This document shows positions 6,085 through 6,714 of a DNA stretch of 6,714 bases, piece by piece (position 1 is the first letter of the stretch; each line of letters starts with the position of its first letter). A program made the translations under genes and the position numbers. The notes under the pieces were generated by a model. That model worked only from the letters and a program-made list of their open reading frames with translations, ran no database searches and was not told where the DNA came from. Source of the stretch: Actinomycetes bacterium (GTDB taxonomy: Bacteria > Actinomycetota > Acidimicrobiia > Acidimicrobiales > RAAP-2); the NCBI GenBank assembly GCA_021799915.1, contig JAJYZN010000152.1, positions 1 to 6,714 of the forward strand, written 5' to 3'.

Positions 6085-6282
6085 CCCCACGACCTCGGAG
6101 AGTCGCTGGTCCGGTGTTGCCCGTTCCCGTCGCCGGGCCGGGGTCCAGATCGGCTCTCGGGCCGAGCGGTCGATCCGGACGTCACCAGGAAGGCGGGACC
6201 GGGGTCGAGGCCAGTCTCCGGCGATCGTGCCGGTGCTCGGTGGCCGCCGACGACGAGGAGCGAGAGAGTGCGAGCTGACACG

Positions 6283-6291
6283 AAAGGGAAG
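6283..6291 (+). promoter_or_regulatory. Ribosome binding site for hppA
   Basis: AAAGGGAAG, with its AGGGA core ten bases before the ATG at 6300. The purine run is distinct from the surrounding GC-rich sequence and supports that ATG as the start. Confidence 0.6.
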
Positions 6292-6299
6292 ACCTCGGG

Positions 6300-6714
6300 A
6301 TGATCCACGCCTTAGTTGCTGAAGGGGGCTACCAAGCCTTCCACCTGAGCTCGGCCGATTGGGTGTGGCTCTTCGTGGCGTTGGGTGCGGGAGTCGTGGG
6401 CATCGGCACCGGGCTCATCCTCATGCGCGGTGTCCTGGCTGCCGACACCGGCACGGCAAAGATGCGTGACATCGCCAAGGCGATCCAAGAAGGTGCCGAA
6501 GCGTTCTTGAAGCGTCAGTTCCGGGCGATCGCCGTGATCGTGGTGCCACTGGCCGTCCTCATATTCTTCACCGCTACCCAGGTCACGAGGCCCAACGGTT
6601 CGGTCGCACTCAATTTCGTCCACGCCGGGATCTACCGGGTCATCTGCTTCCTCTTCGGCGCGGCGTTCTCGGGCCTCACCGGCTTCATCGGCATGAGCAT
6701 CGCCGTCCGAGGAA
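6300..6714 (+). CDS. hppA: Membrane-bound H+-translocating pyrophosphatase, N-terminal part (3' end cut by window)
   Basis: Integral membrane ion pump that hydrolyses pyrophosphate to move protons (or, in some relatives, Na+) across the membrane. The first 138 residues are seen. A hydrophobic segment at about 21-46 (WVWLFVALGAGVVGIGTGLI) is followed by MRDIAKAIQEGAEAFLKRQF at 55-74, a hallmark of the family, where the loop after helix 1 leads into helix 2 (about 76-93). A third segment (IYRVICFLFGAAFSGLTGFI) lies at 111-130. Full-length proteins have about 16 helices and roughly 650-800 residues, so most of the gene, including the pyrophosphate-binding acidic motifs and the residues that set K+ dependence, lies to the right of the window. 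The ATG is supported by an AAAGGGAAG site. It may share expression with the permease by read-through, but a 295-base gap suggests its own promoter. Confidence 0.93.
   Translation, partial: MIHALVAEGGYQAFHLSSADWVWLFVALGAGVVGIGTGLILMRGVLAADTGTAKMRDIAKAIQEGAEAFLKRQFRAIAVIVVPLAVLIFFTATQVTRPNGSVALNFVHAGIYRVICFLFGAAFSGLTGFIGMSIAVRG

Larger units (their letters stand above)
6005..6299. other. Non-coding leader between permease and pyrophosphatase genes
   Basis: This stretch separates two same-strand genes. Small open frames cross it (for example from ATG 6009), but their third-position G+C is much lower than in the flanking genes and they resemble nothing known. Two short GC-rich stem-loops are present: TCGGC/GCCGA (6150-6165) and CCGGC/GCCGG (6218-6233), each with a six-base loop and no T-run. 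I recognise no riboswitch. It most likely contains the hppA promoter and 5' leader. Confidence 0.55.

Noticed and set aside
6009..6278. 89-codon plus-strand frame between permease and pyrophosphatase
   Set aside because: Third-position G+C is well below that of neighbouring genes, the start lacks a convincing ribosome site, and the product is low-complexity Arg/Pro/Ser.

Overview
The window is about two-thirds G+C, uses GTG starts freely and has strong G/C third-position bias in every real gene. It carries the ceoB-ceoC pair of TrkA-type proteins next to a divergent APC/KUP-like permease, an arrangement known from Mycobacterium. This points to a high-GC actinobacterium (Actinomycetota). A deep branch such as Acidimicrobiia is plausible, but that is inference.

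Layout. Positions 1-2211 hold a minus-strand cluster read right to left: ceoB-like, then ceoC-like (4-base overlap), then a HAD-IB phosphatase with a C-terminal membrane helix that runs off the left edge. Positions 2322-3032 hold, on the same strand, the C-terminal RuvC part of a TnpB-related transposon protein whose N-terminal half is missing. A perfect-length hairpin lies just past its stop. Positions 3033-3274 are a short intergenic stretch ending in a promoter that appears to make a leaderless transcript. Positions 3275-6004 encode one large plus-strand protein: an acidic/proline-rich N-terminus, 12 predicted membrane segments of a KimA/KUP-like permease, a USP-like cytosolic domain, a Ser/Thr/Gly-rich linker and a C-terminal OB-fold. 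Positions 6005-6299 are a non-coding leader, followed by the start of a membrane-bound proton-pumping pyrophosphatase that runs off the right edge.

How the genes fit together. CeoB and CeoC are NAD(H)-binding regulatory subunits of potassium uptake. The permease keeps Asp/Tyr and Thr/Glu pairs that match K+-coordinating positions recalled for Bacillus KimA, and the pyrophosphatase builds the proton gradient that such a symporter would use. The window therefore reads as a potassium/proton homeostasis locus. The most unusual item is the fusion of the permease to an OB-fold domain, which in Mycobacterium tuberculosis is, as I recall, a separate small gene near ceoBC. The second is a truncated but stop-free TnpB-like gene lodged between the divergent transporter and regulator genes.
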